From the NCBI GenBank assembly GCA_026120185.1, contig JANUWF010001050.1:434001-498000 (forward strand): DNA of 64,000 nucleotides, in the 5' to 3' direction. Of this stretch, positions 13,015-24,122 are shown piece by piece (the stretch's first letter is position 1; each line of letters starts with the position of its first letter). This DNA comes from Voacanga thouarsii (taxonomy: Eukaryota > Streptophyta > Magnoliopsida > Gentianales > Apocynaceae). The notes beneath the pieces are model-generated. The model was not told the origin of the DNA and did no database searches. It saw nothing but the letters and a program-made list of their open reading frames with translations. Both the position numbers and the translations under genes were made by a program.

Positions 13015-14771
13015 GTTTTATCACATGGCACATCAGAGGTGCCAAGTATTTCGTCATCATGAATTTGGTTGATTCCGTCAGCCTCCTTTGCCACCTGTAT
13101 AGCCTCTATATCTGCTTTCCATGCAACAATTGTTGCCTTAGGAATGGTCGGCTCAGCAGCAACGACCTTGCTAACCGATTTTCTCCTCTTTGTAATTTTC
13201 TTAGGCCCCTTATCGGTTCCCTCAGTAACAGCATCTTGTTTAGAAGAATAGGCCAAATCCGTCTGGTTCAGCTGGGGAGCATTAGGCAAGGAGGTTGGCT
13301 CAGGGTCCACTGGGCCAAGTTGCTGGGCTTGTAGAGTAGGTATAGGATTCGCCTTGATTGCCCGAATTTCCTTGTCACCTTTGTCAGAGGTTCTAGCATT
13401 GTTGTTGGGCTCCACTGGATTCTGTTAGGCCGATCTGGCTGGAGAGGATTTGACCACTGCATTAGATGGGCCAGCACGGGATGGGCTAGGATCCATGTCG
13501 GTTGCAGTTGTATACTTGGACTGGGCTAATTGGGCCTTCTTATCTGCAGCCATCCTGTTAGCAGATCTGCCCCTTGATTTCTTCCTACGAACCACCGTTC
13601 AAGGTTGATCCGCCTATTGACCTGAATCATCATGCTCCATGGGTTCCTTGCCTTTGTCGGGCACTATTTGCCCACCGGGTTTAGTCGGGTGGGAGACATT
13701 TTCGCGGCCTGTACCCCTAGCGGCCGATTGGCTGCGCCGCCGATTTACATTAGCAACCACCGGCCTGGCTTTGTTGTCCTTCAAGGTAGCAGCCTTACCC
13801 TATATATCAGTCCGATTTTGTATTTTATCCCCCATGCATTCATCCAAGTTGTGGCCAAATTTGCAGCACTTAGAGCAATACTTTGGTTCAAATTCGTAGG
13901 TAACCCTTTGCCTCTTATTCCTACCCAACGGCATGCGGACATTTATCAATCGGGGGAGAGGCTTGGCTACGTCCACTTCAATCAACATTCGAGCATAGGA
14001 AATTCTATCACCCGTAGAAGTTGCCATATCAGCCATAATCGGTGTTTCGACACATGAAGCAATTCTCCCCGGAAAGTTCTCATTCCACAAAGGCAAGGGA
14101 AGGTTGGGAAAAGAAACCCACAAAGGCATAATGCTAACTTCGTCCAGAGAGAAATCAAACTCCATAGGCATCTCCTTCAAAATCAGACTCCTGCCATAAG
14201 AGGAATACGGGCCTCCTTTCAGGACAGCCTGCCTATCTTCATCCTTACTGAACCTAAAGACAATCCATCCAGATGCATGGTTATAGAACCGGCAGTGCAT
14301 AGGCCAACTACGCATGAGCTCCTCAATAGCCAATTTCCCAGGATATCTACCCACAAACAAGCCCACAAGACAGTACCCGATGTGCAGTTCAAAATTCCGG
14401 AAATCATATTCCTCAATCATAGCAGTATCGCCATTAGTGGATGGAACGTACTTCAACTTAAGACAATTTTGCTTGTCTCTGTTACCAGTAAGGACATTTG
14501 CCCAGGTCCTAGTTGTGGCCTTATTGGCTACCGGGAGAGGTGAGGGTGTTAGGTCAGAGGCTAGTTGGGTCTCTTCGACAAGAGAGGGGGTAGGATTAGG
14601 CTCCGGGAGTGAGTCAGGATTATCAGGATTGGGCTCAGGAAGGGGATGGGCTGAAGAGGATGACTCAGAGGCAAAAGAGTCATCAGCTTTGGAAAGGCCA
14701 ACAAGCCTTTTCTTTTTCTCTTTGGGCTGGGCCTTCTTTCCCTTGCCCAAAACTTTCGAAATAGGGGCCAT
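13011..14771 (-). pseudogene. LINE ORF1: DUF4283 and zinc-knuckle RNA-binding protein
   Basis: Starts at ATG 14771 (MAPISKVLGKGKK). A 324-codon open stretch has a Ser/Pro-rich N terminus, a DUF4283-like domain (about residues 110-260, with FRFSKDEDRQAVLKGGPY and MPLWVSFPNLPLPLW) and a CX2CX4HX4C knuckle (CSKCCKFGHNLDEC) near the end. A TAG at about 13800 interrupts it, and the frame continues downstream (GKAATLKDNKARPVV) with further stops. From 13415 an open C-terminal stretch leads to a TGA at 13011-13013. ORF1 proteins of plant L1s bind the element RNA. The TGA overlaps the ORF2 start in an ATGA. Confidence 0.8.
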
Positions 14772-15656
14772 AAGGAAGGCCGGGGTAGGGTCACGAGAGG
14801 GCTACCTGGATGACCCAATGGCCGACCCAGAGAGCTAAAGGCGGCAAAAGAAAATTTGAAGTTTGAAAATGAATGGGCTAATGGTTAGAAGTGGTCCCCA
14901 CTGAAAGCACGGTTACCAGAAACCAGAACTGGGAAATTGGTATACCCACTTAGACGAGGTGAAGAATGGATCAAGGGTGGTATTTACGAAGAACAAACAA
15001 AGAACAATAGGACAGATGTGCGCACAGTGGGTCCAACGTGAGAGGAGAGTAGATTAAAAAGAAGGCTCGAAACGAGTCTAAAGAACATAGCCCCAGAATT
15101 CGGGTAAACAGGGACAGTAAGAAAACAGAGACAAGAAGGAGCAAGCAGACAATATTTAAGCAGAAATGGAGTCAACCACTAAATGCATAGCCCGACCAAA
15201 CCCAAAAGACAGTCAACTAAACTACAAACGGGCAGAGACAAAGTCGAAGAAGCAGTCTGTAGTCAATCTGTATCTCTGTCGGCCACTAAGTATCAGAACC
15301 TCGAAATGCAGACAGCAAATCATTGCATCCATTACCAAAGGCAACCATAAGTGAAACCCAAGTAATAAACACAACGAATTTAATTCATTTTGTCTTAGGA
15401 GCACGCACATAGAGTGTCATGTGCGACAAAACAAAAATGCAGTAATAATGCCACAGACCCACACAATCACCTAATCACACGCAATGAATCAACAAATCGG
15501 TGGGTCGAAATCAAGAAACGCACTTTGAGAATCACGTAGCATGCTGGAATCGCATACCTAAGCACAATAGCGGCGCTAGTTGGAGGCAGTACCCCAGGTG
15601 AAAAACCAAGAGTCGAGAGCAACTTCTCTCTAGACTTTCTCTCACTACCTTTTGTT
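14772..15656 (-). other. LINE 5' UTR
   Basis: About 885 bp between the 5' end of the element and the ORF1 start, without a convincing frame. In plant L1s this region carries the internal promoter; no specific motif is identified here. Confidence 0.55.
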
Positions 15657-15669
15657 CTCCTCCCTTCTT

Positions 15670-15985
15670 ATATGCATATAACACATTACAAATTTTACAT
15701 GTTGCCATATTATTATCATTATCCATTTCAAAAAAAATCCAAACTAGATGTTTTTACGTTAGTTGTAACTTTCGAAGTTTCACCATCATCATGACTTATA
15801 TTAGATTCATTAAGATTAATAGTTGGAGTTAGTTGTCATTGTGAAACACTAACGCCAAACCTATTAGGGCATTCTTTTTTATTACATATTTCATTATTTA
15901 TCAAATTTAAGACTGAATCTATATTGAAAGCAAAACGTGCAGATGATTGTGATGAAAAAAAATGATGATATTGATTTGGATTCAT
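15670..15985 (-). pseudogene. hAT transposase N terminus with first half of BED finger
   Basis: Starts at ATG 15985 (MNPNQYHHFFSSQSS), a low-complexity N terminus common in hAT transposases, with at least one in-frame stop before the zinc finger. At 15726-15670 it reads ATCKICNVLYAYKKGG, the first half (CX2C) of a BED zinc finger. The second half (HX4-5H type, RHIKRSH) continues at 9535 on the other side of the LINE. This proves the LINE inserted inside the transposase gene. Confidence 0.75.
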
Positions 15986-16741
15986 TATTTAAAAAAAAAC
16001 AATCAATAAAAATTCAAATAAAAGTTTTAAAAATGAAATAAAATATTAATAAATAATGAAATAAGAGAATTGAAAAATATAAATAACAAATTAACATAAA
16101 AATTAAACAAACAACTAAAACAAATAAATAATTAATAAAATTAAAAAATAAGAATATAAGATTAAGAAACATTAATTAATTGATAACCAAAAACAACAAT
16201 ACTTTGTAAAGCTTTATTTATTGTATCTACTATTTCGCCACTTAATAACCTTCTAGAATATGAAAACTTTCTTAAAGAATTAAAAAAATATATTAAAAAA
16301 TAAATTCTATTCTAATACTTTTTGTAGATAAAATAAAGAAATTTGAGAATTATAAGAAAAAGATGAATGAAAATAAGAGAATTTAAGAAAATTAGAGAGA
16401 GTTAAAAAGTGTTTAATGAGTTTTGAAATGCATTGAGGGATATTTTTAGAGTTTTAGGGGTTAAAAGAAGAATATAACTGTTAAAAGTCTAAAGTAAAAA
16501 ACATATACATAGAAAGACGTTAGAGGAACCAAATTGTAAAAAAAAAAAAAAAAAAAGTGGAGAGCCATTGATGCAACGGCTCTCCAATGCAGGCCGACCC
16601 ATGACGGGCTAGGGATAAAATCAGCTCGGGACCTAGGACCGGCCTTCCCCACAATAGTAGGTTCAGCCCTCGGGCCAGGCCAGGCCAGGCCCAGTCCGAC
16701 ACACCGATCCGAAGGGCCCAGTTGCCAACGCTAAGGAAAAC

Positions 16742-17032
16742 TGAGACTATGTTAGTCCACCATCTTACACTATACTGTATTTGCTAAGAACAGTTTGCCA
16801 GTCCTCCTAATAAATAATATGTCCGCAAATAACATATCAACGTTTATGCAAAACAACAAATAGCTTTAGAGGATTATGATCTTCCCATTAATCTCTACAA
16901 ATAATATTTCCAGGCCTCATGCATGACTTCGAGATGCTGTTCGACAATTTTCCAATTCCGCGCATATCCTTTGGCTTGAAGAACTCAAAGCTTAAGACTG
17001 AGGAAGAAGAAGAAGAAAAACACAGTAAGAAA
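16742..17032 (-). other. GSTL 3' flank / 3' UTR
   Basis: DNA between the GSTL stop codon and the right end of the hAT element. It should contain the 3' UTR of the gene on the - strand. The hAT insertion begins only about 300 bp beyond the stop codon. Confidence 0.45.
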
Positions 17033-20000
17033 TTAACACACACTGTATCCAGCTCTAAGCGATATACTCTGAACATCTATTATCATTTGATATAAGGCTA
17101 GTACCGAGAAACGTTTCTTGTATGCCTCTACAATTTCCTTTGGATCACGTTTAGTCACTGTATACGCCTCAATTTTGTTTATCTCCTGCAAAAGCAAGTT
17201 AAAAGTGTTATCACAAATGGAAATACAATTGATTCAATTCTGACAAAAAGGGGAAGTGAAAACATTATTTGATTTTTGTCCAAATAGAACAGCAGAGGTT
17301 TTGGCTTCTTGTCAAGGTGGCTGTGTTGATCTATGTTCAACATTAATTCAGAATATCAACCTAAGACTTGAACGTTTACCACAACTGTGTGAAGTTCAAA
17401 GTAAATGCAACATAGTTGAGGATAAGTAACAGATTTGTTCTCCTGCAAAGCTCAATTTAAAAGGTTTCCAAATTCCATCTTAAATCCTATTTTGCTATAG
17501 GGGCAGGGGCGGCAGTTAACAGTTGAACCCAATTTTGATCCATCTTTCCTGCTCCACTTACCTCTCAATAGCTTGTATGCACGTTTTGCATTTCATTAAA
17601 CAAACTCCTTGCTCTTCCATGCCAATTTTTTATTAACAAATGCACTCTCTACTCTTGCTGGAAGTAACTAGAATACAGTATGTATTTGATTCCTAAGCAA
17701 AGTCTTTTTCTCTACCGTATTTGGTCACCCACTGGTGGATCCACAGGTTTGGAGCTTCTCCTTCATAAATGGATAAAAACAATGATTGACCACAAAAGTA
17801 AAATACCAGCTTTTCCTTGTAAGATTCAACATGAGAAGCTTCATTAGGTATAACCAGAAAGATCAAGGCTTTGCTAGGATCAGAATCATCTTTCAGATAC
17901 CCCACATCAACTAAATAGAATATATCTTCAGAAATAATATAAATAGTTAATATCCATTTTAAACCCAAAAGGTTAAAGTCTTCCCCACTTACAAAGATAA
18001 TATGTTGCTCATGGGATAGTACTTCTCTTCAATGTTGCCAGTTTAATGGATCATATTTAGAAAAATGGTAGTTTTGATAAGTACCTGAATCCAAGTTGCC
18101 AGCTTTGGCCTGCCTTCTATGATATCATACTTCTTTACATCCAGAATGAAGGGATAAAACCTTTCAATAAATGGAGCATAAGCTATGTCTACCTGAGTTC
18201 ATCCATCGCAAAACATGTCAGTCTAAGAGTTAATGTGGACAATCAAGCTCATCATTTCTCTTTTTTTCCCCCTTCTTTTGTTGCAACATGGATCCTCCAT
18301 TGAAGCAAGGCACATAAAAATAAATAAAGGTTGAACCTAAACATACCAGACTGAAATTTCCAAGGAAAAAAGGTCCATCATCAAATTTTCCCAGGGCATT
18401 CTCAATGTGATCAAAGGCAGAACCTAAAATAAATCACCTCCATTGTATCATTTTCTCAGAAAAAAGACACCTGAAAGTGAAATGAATCAACTTACCAGCC
18501 TCACCCATCCCATCTTCCTTGAAAGAAGAAACTACAGTTTTACTGAAGGAGTCAACGTATGATAGCAACTCTTCTGCGAACTCTCTCTTGGCTGGATCCT
18601 ACATTTCCATTTAGTGCTCAAGGAATTAAAAACAATATAGATTAAGATCCTGATGCTGCTTTCTTCAAAATTCAAGAGAAATGTTGCGAATATCTTACAT
18701 CAGGAAGAAGTGGAAGACCTTCAAAGTTACTGTCAACATATTTAAGTAGATCAAGACTCTCCCCTTTAACTTCATTATTGTGTTCCAGTGATGGCACCTG
18801 TGTGAAGTAAAAAACTCAAGATAAGACCATTGCAAAAAGGCATTAAAGAAAGAAAAACAAATGAAACATGAATGCTAATTGGTCAAAGCCAAAAATCATC
18901 TATCTTTCTTCTCATGTTTCACAACTTTGAAGTCTATGCTAGTTAAAGATCAGACCATGACAAGTATTTCTGGAAAATGGTTGAGGTTTCCAGGCCTGAT
19001 GCAAGAAACTAATTAATTTGTCAAGAAGTGAAATTGTTCGGCAAGCTTTTGAACATTTAGTACCTGCAAGTTGCTGTATGCAACACGAGAATGAAATACC
19101 TCATATTGCACATTGTGCAGCAGAATTTAGTACCTTATTTGGTGGGTAAACTTTCTCCTTATACCAGGCTGGCCTGTTCTGTAGATCAATGGGCACCAAT
19201 TTTATATTTTCCTGCAGTCCCTGCTCCAGAAGAACCAAAAGACCAAATTCGTAGCGCCATATGAAATTTACCAGATTTCATGCAAGTATAAACTGTAAGA
19301 GAAAGTATATGGAAAATGAAATCAAGAGAAAACAGTGTCAACCTTATAGTTCCTGGCAATCCACACACGCTGTGCATACGGGCATATGTAAGATATGTAC
19401 AACCTAAAAAATGAAGCAATATAAATAAGAAAATGTTAAAAATGGCAGTTACCAAAGAGAAATCAATTGTGGAAACTAAACTCCTCATTAAGCTAAACTG
19501 TTATTTGATCCATGCCCCTTATCCCATTGATAATGCTCGAATTTAGTGTCTCGTGAACTCAGATGTGTCCGTTAAGATGCCCAATAAAATTCTTCATTCG
19601 TCGCGTTTCTCAGGCATTTTATGGGTCGCATGTAGAGTATGGAGCATTCCCATTTGCAGGCGAAAGAATTGTAAAGAGGGCATTAACCAAATTCCAGAAG
19701 TGCAGAAGAAAAACAATTGAAGTAGATAATCACTGAAAATTGAGATTTCTCAAGAAAGGTTGGACAAAATCAACCCCACCAAGTTACTAAAAAGAAAGCA
19801 ACTAAATTGAACTAACTTGGGTGTTCCATCAAATATAGCAGGTGGCTCTGAAGACGAATCAAGAGGAGGCGGAAGTTCCTCTTTCACACTTCTGAAAACA
19901 AAAGCAACCCACAAGAAGCAATCAACAAACTTGAAAGCAGAAACATCATAACACCGAAAAAGAAACAAAAGAAGCACTAAAATTGAAGGTTCAAAATGGA

Positions 20001-20319
20001 AATCAACTAAAATTACCCCAATTGAGCAAAAAAGCTAACTTTATCATTCCCTTTTGCACGAATTTTCACAATAAACAAAAGAAACAAATTACCCAGTAGC
20101 CATTGCTGATAACGTTGATAGAGAAGTAACAATTCTTGGATAAAGCCGAAGCTGAAACTTTCTGTGAACCCTTAATAAAGGGTTTTGAGGAAGAGAACAA
20201 GAAGGGTTGAAAGTTGAGGAGAATGTGAGGCGTGAATTGGCAGCAAAAGTAGTGGGAAGAACAACCAAAGCAGTGGAATGTATGGGCCTGTGATTATAGT
20301 TCACATTCAAATCCGCCAT
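17033..20319 (-). CDS. GSTL: Glutathione S-transferase, Lambda class (GSTL), plastid-type precursor
   Basis: Nine coding exons with consensus splice sites: 20319-20093, 19891-19817, 19403-19343, 19220-19134, 18797-18699, 18598-18496, 18423-18347, 18192-18085, 17185-17033. They sum to 990 nt, giving 329 residues with every phase consistent. Residues 1 to about 72 are a Ser/Thr/Arg-rich, acid-poor leader like a plastid transit peptide. The mature part matches Lambda GSTs (IN2-1 type): LYISYICPYAQRVW with catalytic Cys108 in the CPYA motif, VPSLEH with the cis-Pro at 152, and the glutathione-contacting ESLDLLKY at 163-170, then the helical C domain. Lambda GSTs are thiol transferases/deglutathionylases rather than conjugating enzymes. 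M73 (MATG) coincides with the usual start of cytosolic relatives. After EAYKKRF the frame runs on for 24 unusual residues to a TAA; a further splice there cannot be excluded. All key residues are present, so it is probably functional. Confidence 0.93.
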
Positions 20320-20370
20320 TTTTCTACGGTTTGATTGGCAAGGTTTTAATTGCTTGATTGAACACAAATG

Positions 20371-20376
20371 CACGTG
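20371..20376. promoter_or_regulatory. G-box core upstream of GSTL
   Basis: CACGTG lies about 52 bp upstream of the chosen GSTL start (20319). G-boxes bind bZIP and bHLH factors and are common in stress- and light-responsive plant promoters. An in-frame upstream ATG at 20373 overlaps this site, which is one reason to prefer the start at 20319. Confidence 0.4.
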
Positions 20377-20496
20377 GAAAGTTGGAATTGGTGGTAATTA
20401 ATTGGGCTCATCACGGAATTTCTCGATTAAGCTTAGCTCCTACCAGTCAGGGCAAGGTACCTATCTATCTCCTCTTTTTCATCTCCGTAGCATATT

Positions 20497-20509
20497 GGGG
20501 GGCGGGGGG
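20497..20509 (+). promoter_or_regulatory. G-rich tract in GSTL upstream region
   Basis: GGGGGGCGGGGGG is isolated in otherwise AT-rich DNA, about 180 bp upstream of the GSTL start. It could be a GC-box-like or quadruplex-forming element; no functional evidence. Confidence 0.25.
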
Positions 20510-21174
20510 TACTGGAATTAGTGTTACAATTATCTATTATTTTTTAAATTCAAAAAAGCATTTATTTTTTTATTATTTCATTAAATTATGGCATTCATTA
20601 ATTTTGAATTTTTCAAACTAACTTTATTATTTCCAATACAAAAACTTGTTAATATTAGCATTTAACTCTTAATTTTTAGACTTGTATACTAATGATTCTT
20701 TTAGATTTAAAAAAAATTAATTTAGTTTTTTTCATCAAAACTCTTTAAATTTAAAGACTTCCATAATCTATATTGCAAAATCTGAAACGACATTTAGAAA
20801 CATGAAGGAAGTATTTAGATGGACTCAATTTTTATATTTTTATATATTACACGTATTAAAAGTTATCTACATGAACTTAATTTTTAGATATTTTGCATTT
20901 AAAATTTTGTATTATTTTTAATATATTATACACAATGTATATGATATAATAATTTACAATTAAAAAATTTGTGTATCTTAGTTTAAACACAATTTTAATT
21001 TTTAAATAATTTATCTTATATCGTAAAAATCTCTTCTCAAATAATAGTATAGTAATCAAATATTGACTTATACTTTAAAAGATTAATGTTGAACCCTTAA
21101 TATAGCAATTAAGTATTGACTTACAATATAGAATATCAGAATTGAGTTCTAAAAGTATCAAGGAAGGAATTTTT

Positions 21175-21215
<41 letters not shown>

Positions 21216-22011
21216 AGACCTTACTTTGAAGGAGTTAAAATTTCATATTTAAAGAAAAATGTTAGAAGAGTTTTGGATTATAAATACTAGCCATGACAGA
21301 AAAGAAAGAGGATGAGACCCAAAGATTGAGCCAGCCAAGGATAACTACAACAATCTATTGACTGCTTGATGTTTTTAAGCTCATACTATAATAGAAACAA
21401 ATGATTATGATAATGTAGAGACCTGGAAAACAGCACTGATATCCCTGCAAAATTCCAAACCTTAAAATCATGTCTAACTGTCGAATCTGTGCAGTATTTT
21501 AATGTCTTAACATGAATTATTGGATGCACAAATAACGTTTTCAGAAGACTATAGTCTATAGATGATGCAGATGTTAAAGCCATTTGTATTATTGAATTTC
21601 ACTGCTGCAATTTGCCAACCACCAAGAAAAAAAACCAGAGTTTTTGACCTTTTGGCGAGCGATGTGGACAGTTTATGCTTTGTGATGGCTACATTGTAAG
21701 TGCCCGTGAGAATAATAAGTGAAAAGCATGACAGGCTTCAAAGATACTATGTGTCACTGAGAATTGAACTTCATCCCTCAGATAACTTATTTCTTTATCC
21801 TATGAAGATGGAAGATGCAGAGCCCTCTGATCAAACTTCAAACCTTCCAACCCATGATTATAATTAATATTCATCCTTCATGCTGTTTAGCCCTCACCTC
21901 CACACAATCTGCCAAAAGAGATTTTCACATGCTTTTGTTTCTAGTGTTTAATACGTACAAAGTGTTCCAAACTCTAATTACAGTTAGTTAAACTCTCCAA
22001 TTCGTCAAAAG
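20510..22011. other. AT-rich region upstream of GSTL
   Basis: No supported gene. 20520-21170 is strongly AT-rich. A TA microsatellite lies at about 21179-21212. 21280-22000 has more balanced composition and may be 5' flank or an intron of the hypothetical ORF that begins downstream, but I recognise nothing in it. Confidence 0.4.
21179..21212. repeat. TA dinucleotide microsatellite
   Basis: Uninterrupted run of about 17 TA units in the 5' flank of GSTL. Confidence 0.9.
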
Positions 22012-24122
22012 ATGAGGGATAAAATTATCTTTTTACTATTCATCTTCTTCCTCCAGGGTCAACAATATTCGAAAGGAAAAATCGATTCGGATAAATGCAG
22101 AACTGCATCCATTTCTCTCAGTTTCTACACTAAAAAATTCAAAGGCATCATCTCTCAATTGGAGAAGTCAAGTGCAACAAATTCAATTGGTTTCACAAAT
22201 CTCTCAGTGTCCTCTTTCAAAGGCAACTTAAATATTAGGTGCCACTCCTCCAACCCCCTTCAAAATCTCCAACCTTTCCCCATCTCTGTGTTGGGTATCT
22301 TAGTCTTGTATCGTATACGGCGCAGCGGAAAATAAAACGAGATACTTTCTCAGAATCCGTCTATGTGTGAAAAACAAGACATAATAATAATAAAGGTAAT
22401 AGCTTTTACCTTTGGATGATCGTCCGAAGAACAAAATTGATCTTCTTCAAGTCAATGCGTGATCCAACAATCCTCTTATGCAAACTCTACGAGAGTTTGT
22501 CTTCTAACCACTATAATCACAGTGTGTGATTATCTCTAACAATAATCCACAGAAGAATACTCAAGTACCAAAATTTTCTGTGCTAGTAGAAAAAGATGGC
22601 GGTTAGGGTTGTTTTCGTTTTCAGCAAAACAAGAGAGAGAGAAAGAGAAGAAGACGTTTGTTTTGTGGCTCCTATTTTCATGTGAATCGCTCTTGGATCA
22701 GAGTTTCGAGCATATCCAATATATGTTCCAAAATCTACTGAAAATTCGAAATTTTAAAACAATTAGAATTTCCTAATTGTAATTGGAAACATCAAGTTCC
22801 TACAATTATAACTTGGACCACAAATTATAACTAATTATAATTTATCCACAACAACTTCTCTTTCTCGCAATTAACCCCTCTATGCTATCAAATAACATTT
22901 TGAGTATATAATCCTCTATTGTGTGTGACCTATTAGGTTTCTTAGTCAATTGGTAGCGAATATGAATTAATCCAAACGTCTTTAAGATTAATAATTCATA
23001 ATTAATTAGAATTAATCCTATTAAGTCTAATTAGGATTGGTTTATTAATTCATCAATTAATAAACCCATATTCCCAAATCATGAGCGGTATCTAACAACA
23101 TATCATAACCACCCAAAAGTCCAGGAAGTCAAATGGCTTGACATGAACCCTTCAATAACAAACTTCAATGCAATTAACTCTTTTCACCATACAATATCTC
23201 ATTCGGTTTGAAGTACGGAATTAGTGCCAACTCCCTCCAGAATTAATTTTAGCCCGACTACAATAGTACTTGTACCAGAAACCCACTACTCTAGATATGT
23301 ATCAATTGGAACTATTTCCAATACACAATCGCCTTGGCCAAGGACTTTCCAAGTAGTAATTTCTATAAGTGGTCGTGAGATATTCACCCCTACTATTAGG
23401 AGTAGTGAATCCTTTATTGACCATCTCAACTACTTTCGTTTACCTCACAATGTACCCAATATCCATCCCATAGGCAGCCCTCGATCGAGCTCCGAAGATT
23501 GAAATCAAAGTACAATACTCAACAAAAAAAGTACCTTGGAGATCTCAAATCTAAGGATACTTGAACGTTTGCTATATTGAGATTATATCACTAGCACTAA
23601 ATAGTTATCCATGTGATTATCTCAAAGTTAGGTCATCCAATAAACTTGTTCCATTAACAAGCATCCATGTGTTAACTTTGAATATCTCAATACTCACGGT
23701 TATAAGAACCACCATCTGATCAAATCAGGAAGTCTAACACATGCTAGTCTTAACGCATTAATGATGTCCTGTCTCATTAATACTATGACTAGGGACTATT
23801 TAAGTACTAACACCATCCAATGTAGTAGGAATCTCATATCATAATCTCTACCATGATTTCCTTAACACAGTATTGTACTAAGGACTTTATCGAACAATTA
23901 TATTATTTAAAGTAAATAAAAGAAATTGTAAGATAAATAATGCCTTTTATTAAAGTAAAATATGTCATATACAATGTACAAGTGATTGCCTCTAAGGAAT
24001 AACACTAACACTCTGTCCCTCCAAATCCTCCACAAGACCCAAGCTTTCCCTCAACTTCTTCAATTGGGCTAAGACAAATCTTGGCCTTTAGCTTAATCTC
24101 AAGAGTCAGTGCAGATTTGTGA
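22012..24122 (+). pseudogene. Hypothetical ORF split by a solo LTR
   Basis: An open + frame begins at 22012 (or after a good acceptor-like tract ending near 22056). It is rich in Ser, Thr, Lys and Asn with few acidic residues, like an organelle-targeted N terminus, and reaches the insertion at 22288. Skipping the LTR and one TSD copy, the same frame stays open on the far side: a Pro-rich run, a hydrophobic stretch (GLRQILAFSLIS) and a TGA at 24120-24122. The total would be about 130 codons. I do not recognise the protein. Continuity of the frame across the insertion is the main argument that it was once coding. Confidence 0.3.
22289..24010 (-). mobile_element. Solo LTR, copia family B
   Basis: 1722 bp. 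On the - strand it begins TGTTAGTGTTATTCCTTAG at 24010 and ends GATACCCAACA at 22289. The pentamer ctctg flanks both sides (22284-22288 and 24011-24015) without mismatch. A shortened relative is at 34242-35155. No internal copia sequence remains. Termini and size fit the LTRs of the Angela/BARE group of Ty1/copia, inferred from the TGTTRG...ATGCCCTA-like start. Confidence 0.85.

Larger units (their letters stand above)
9548..15656 (-). mobile_element. Near full-length L1-type LINE
   Basis: A 6.1 kb non-LTR retrotransposon on the - strand with 5' UTR, ORF1 (DUF4283 plus zinc knuckle), ORF2 (endonuclease, reverse transcriptase, zinc-binding C terminus) and a poly(A) tail, seen as a T run at about 9548-9562. 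The 13-bp duplication ctcctcccttctt is present at 9535-9547 and 15657-15669 without mismatch. An intact 5' end and perfect TSD suggest a fairly recent insertion, although ORF1 and ORF2 already carry stops and a frameshift. It landed in the BED finger of an hAT transposase. Confidence 0.9.
7613..16733 (-). mobile_element. hAT transposon with nested LINE
   Basis: Termini are TAGCGTTG (7613-7620) and CAACGCTA (16726-16733), followed inward by GGCC-rich subterminal DNA typical of plant hAT ends. Flanking octamers agaaaaac (7605-7612) and aggaaaac (16734-16741) match at 7 of 8 bases, the target-duplication length expected for hAT. Transposase remnants lie inside on the - strand: a BED-type N terminus, central domains and an hATC dimerisation motif. 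Without the inserted LINE the element is about 3.0 kb, a normal autonomous size. Stops and frameshifts show it no longer makes transposase. Confidence 0.85.

Noticed and set aside
13632..14838. Several + strand frames of up to 174 codons
   Set aside because: They are antisense shadows of LINE ORF1, which has the recognisable domains on the - strand.
23224..23502. 92-codon + strand frame
   Set aside because: Inside the family B solo LTR; antisense to the LTR and without motifs.
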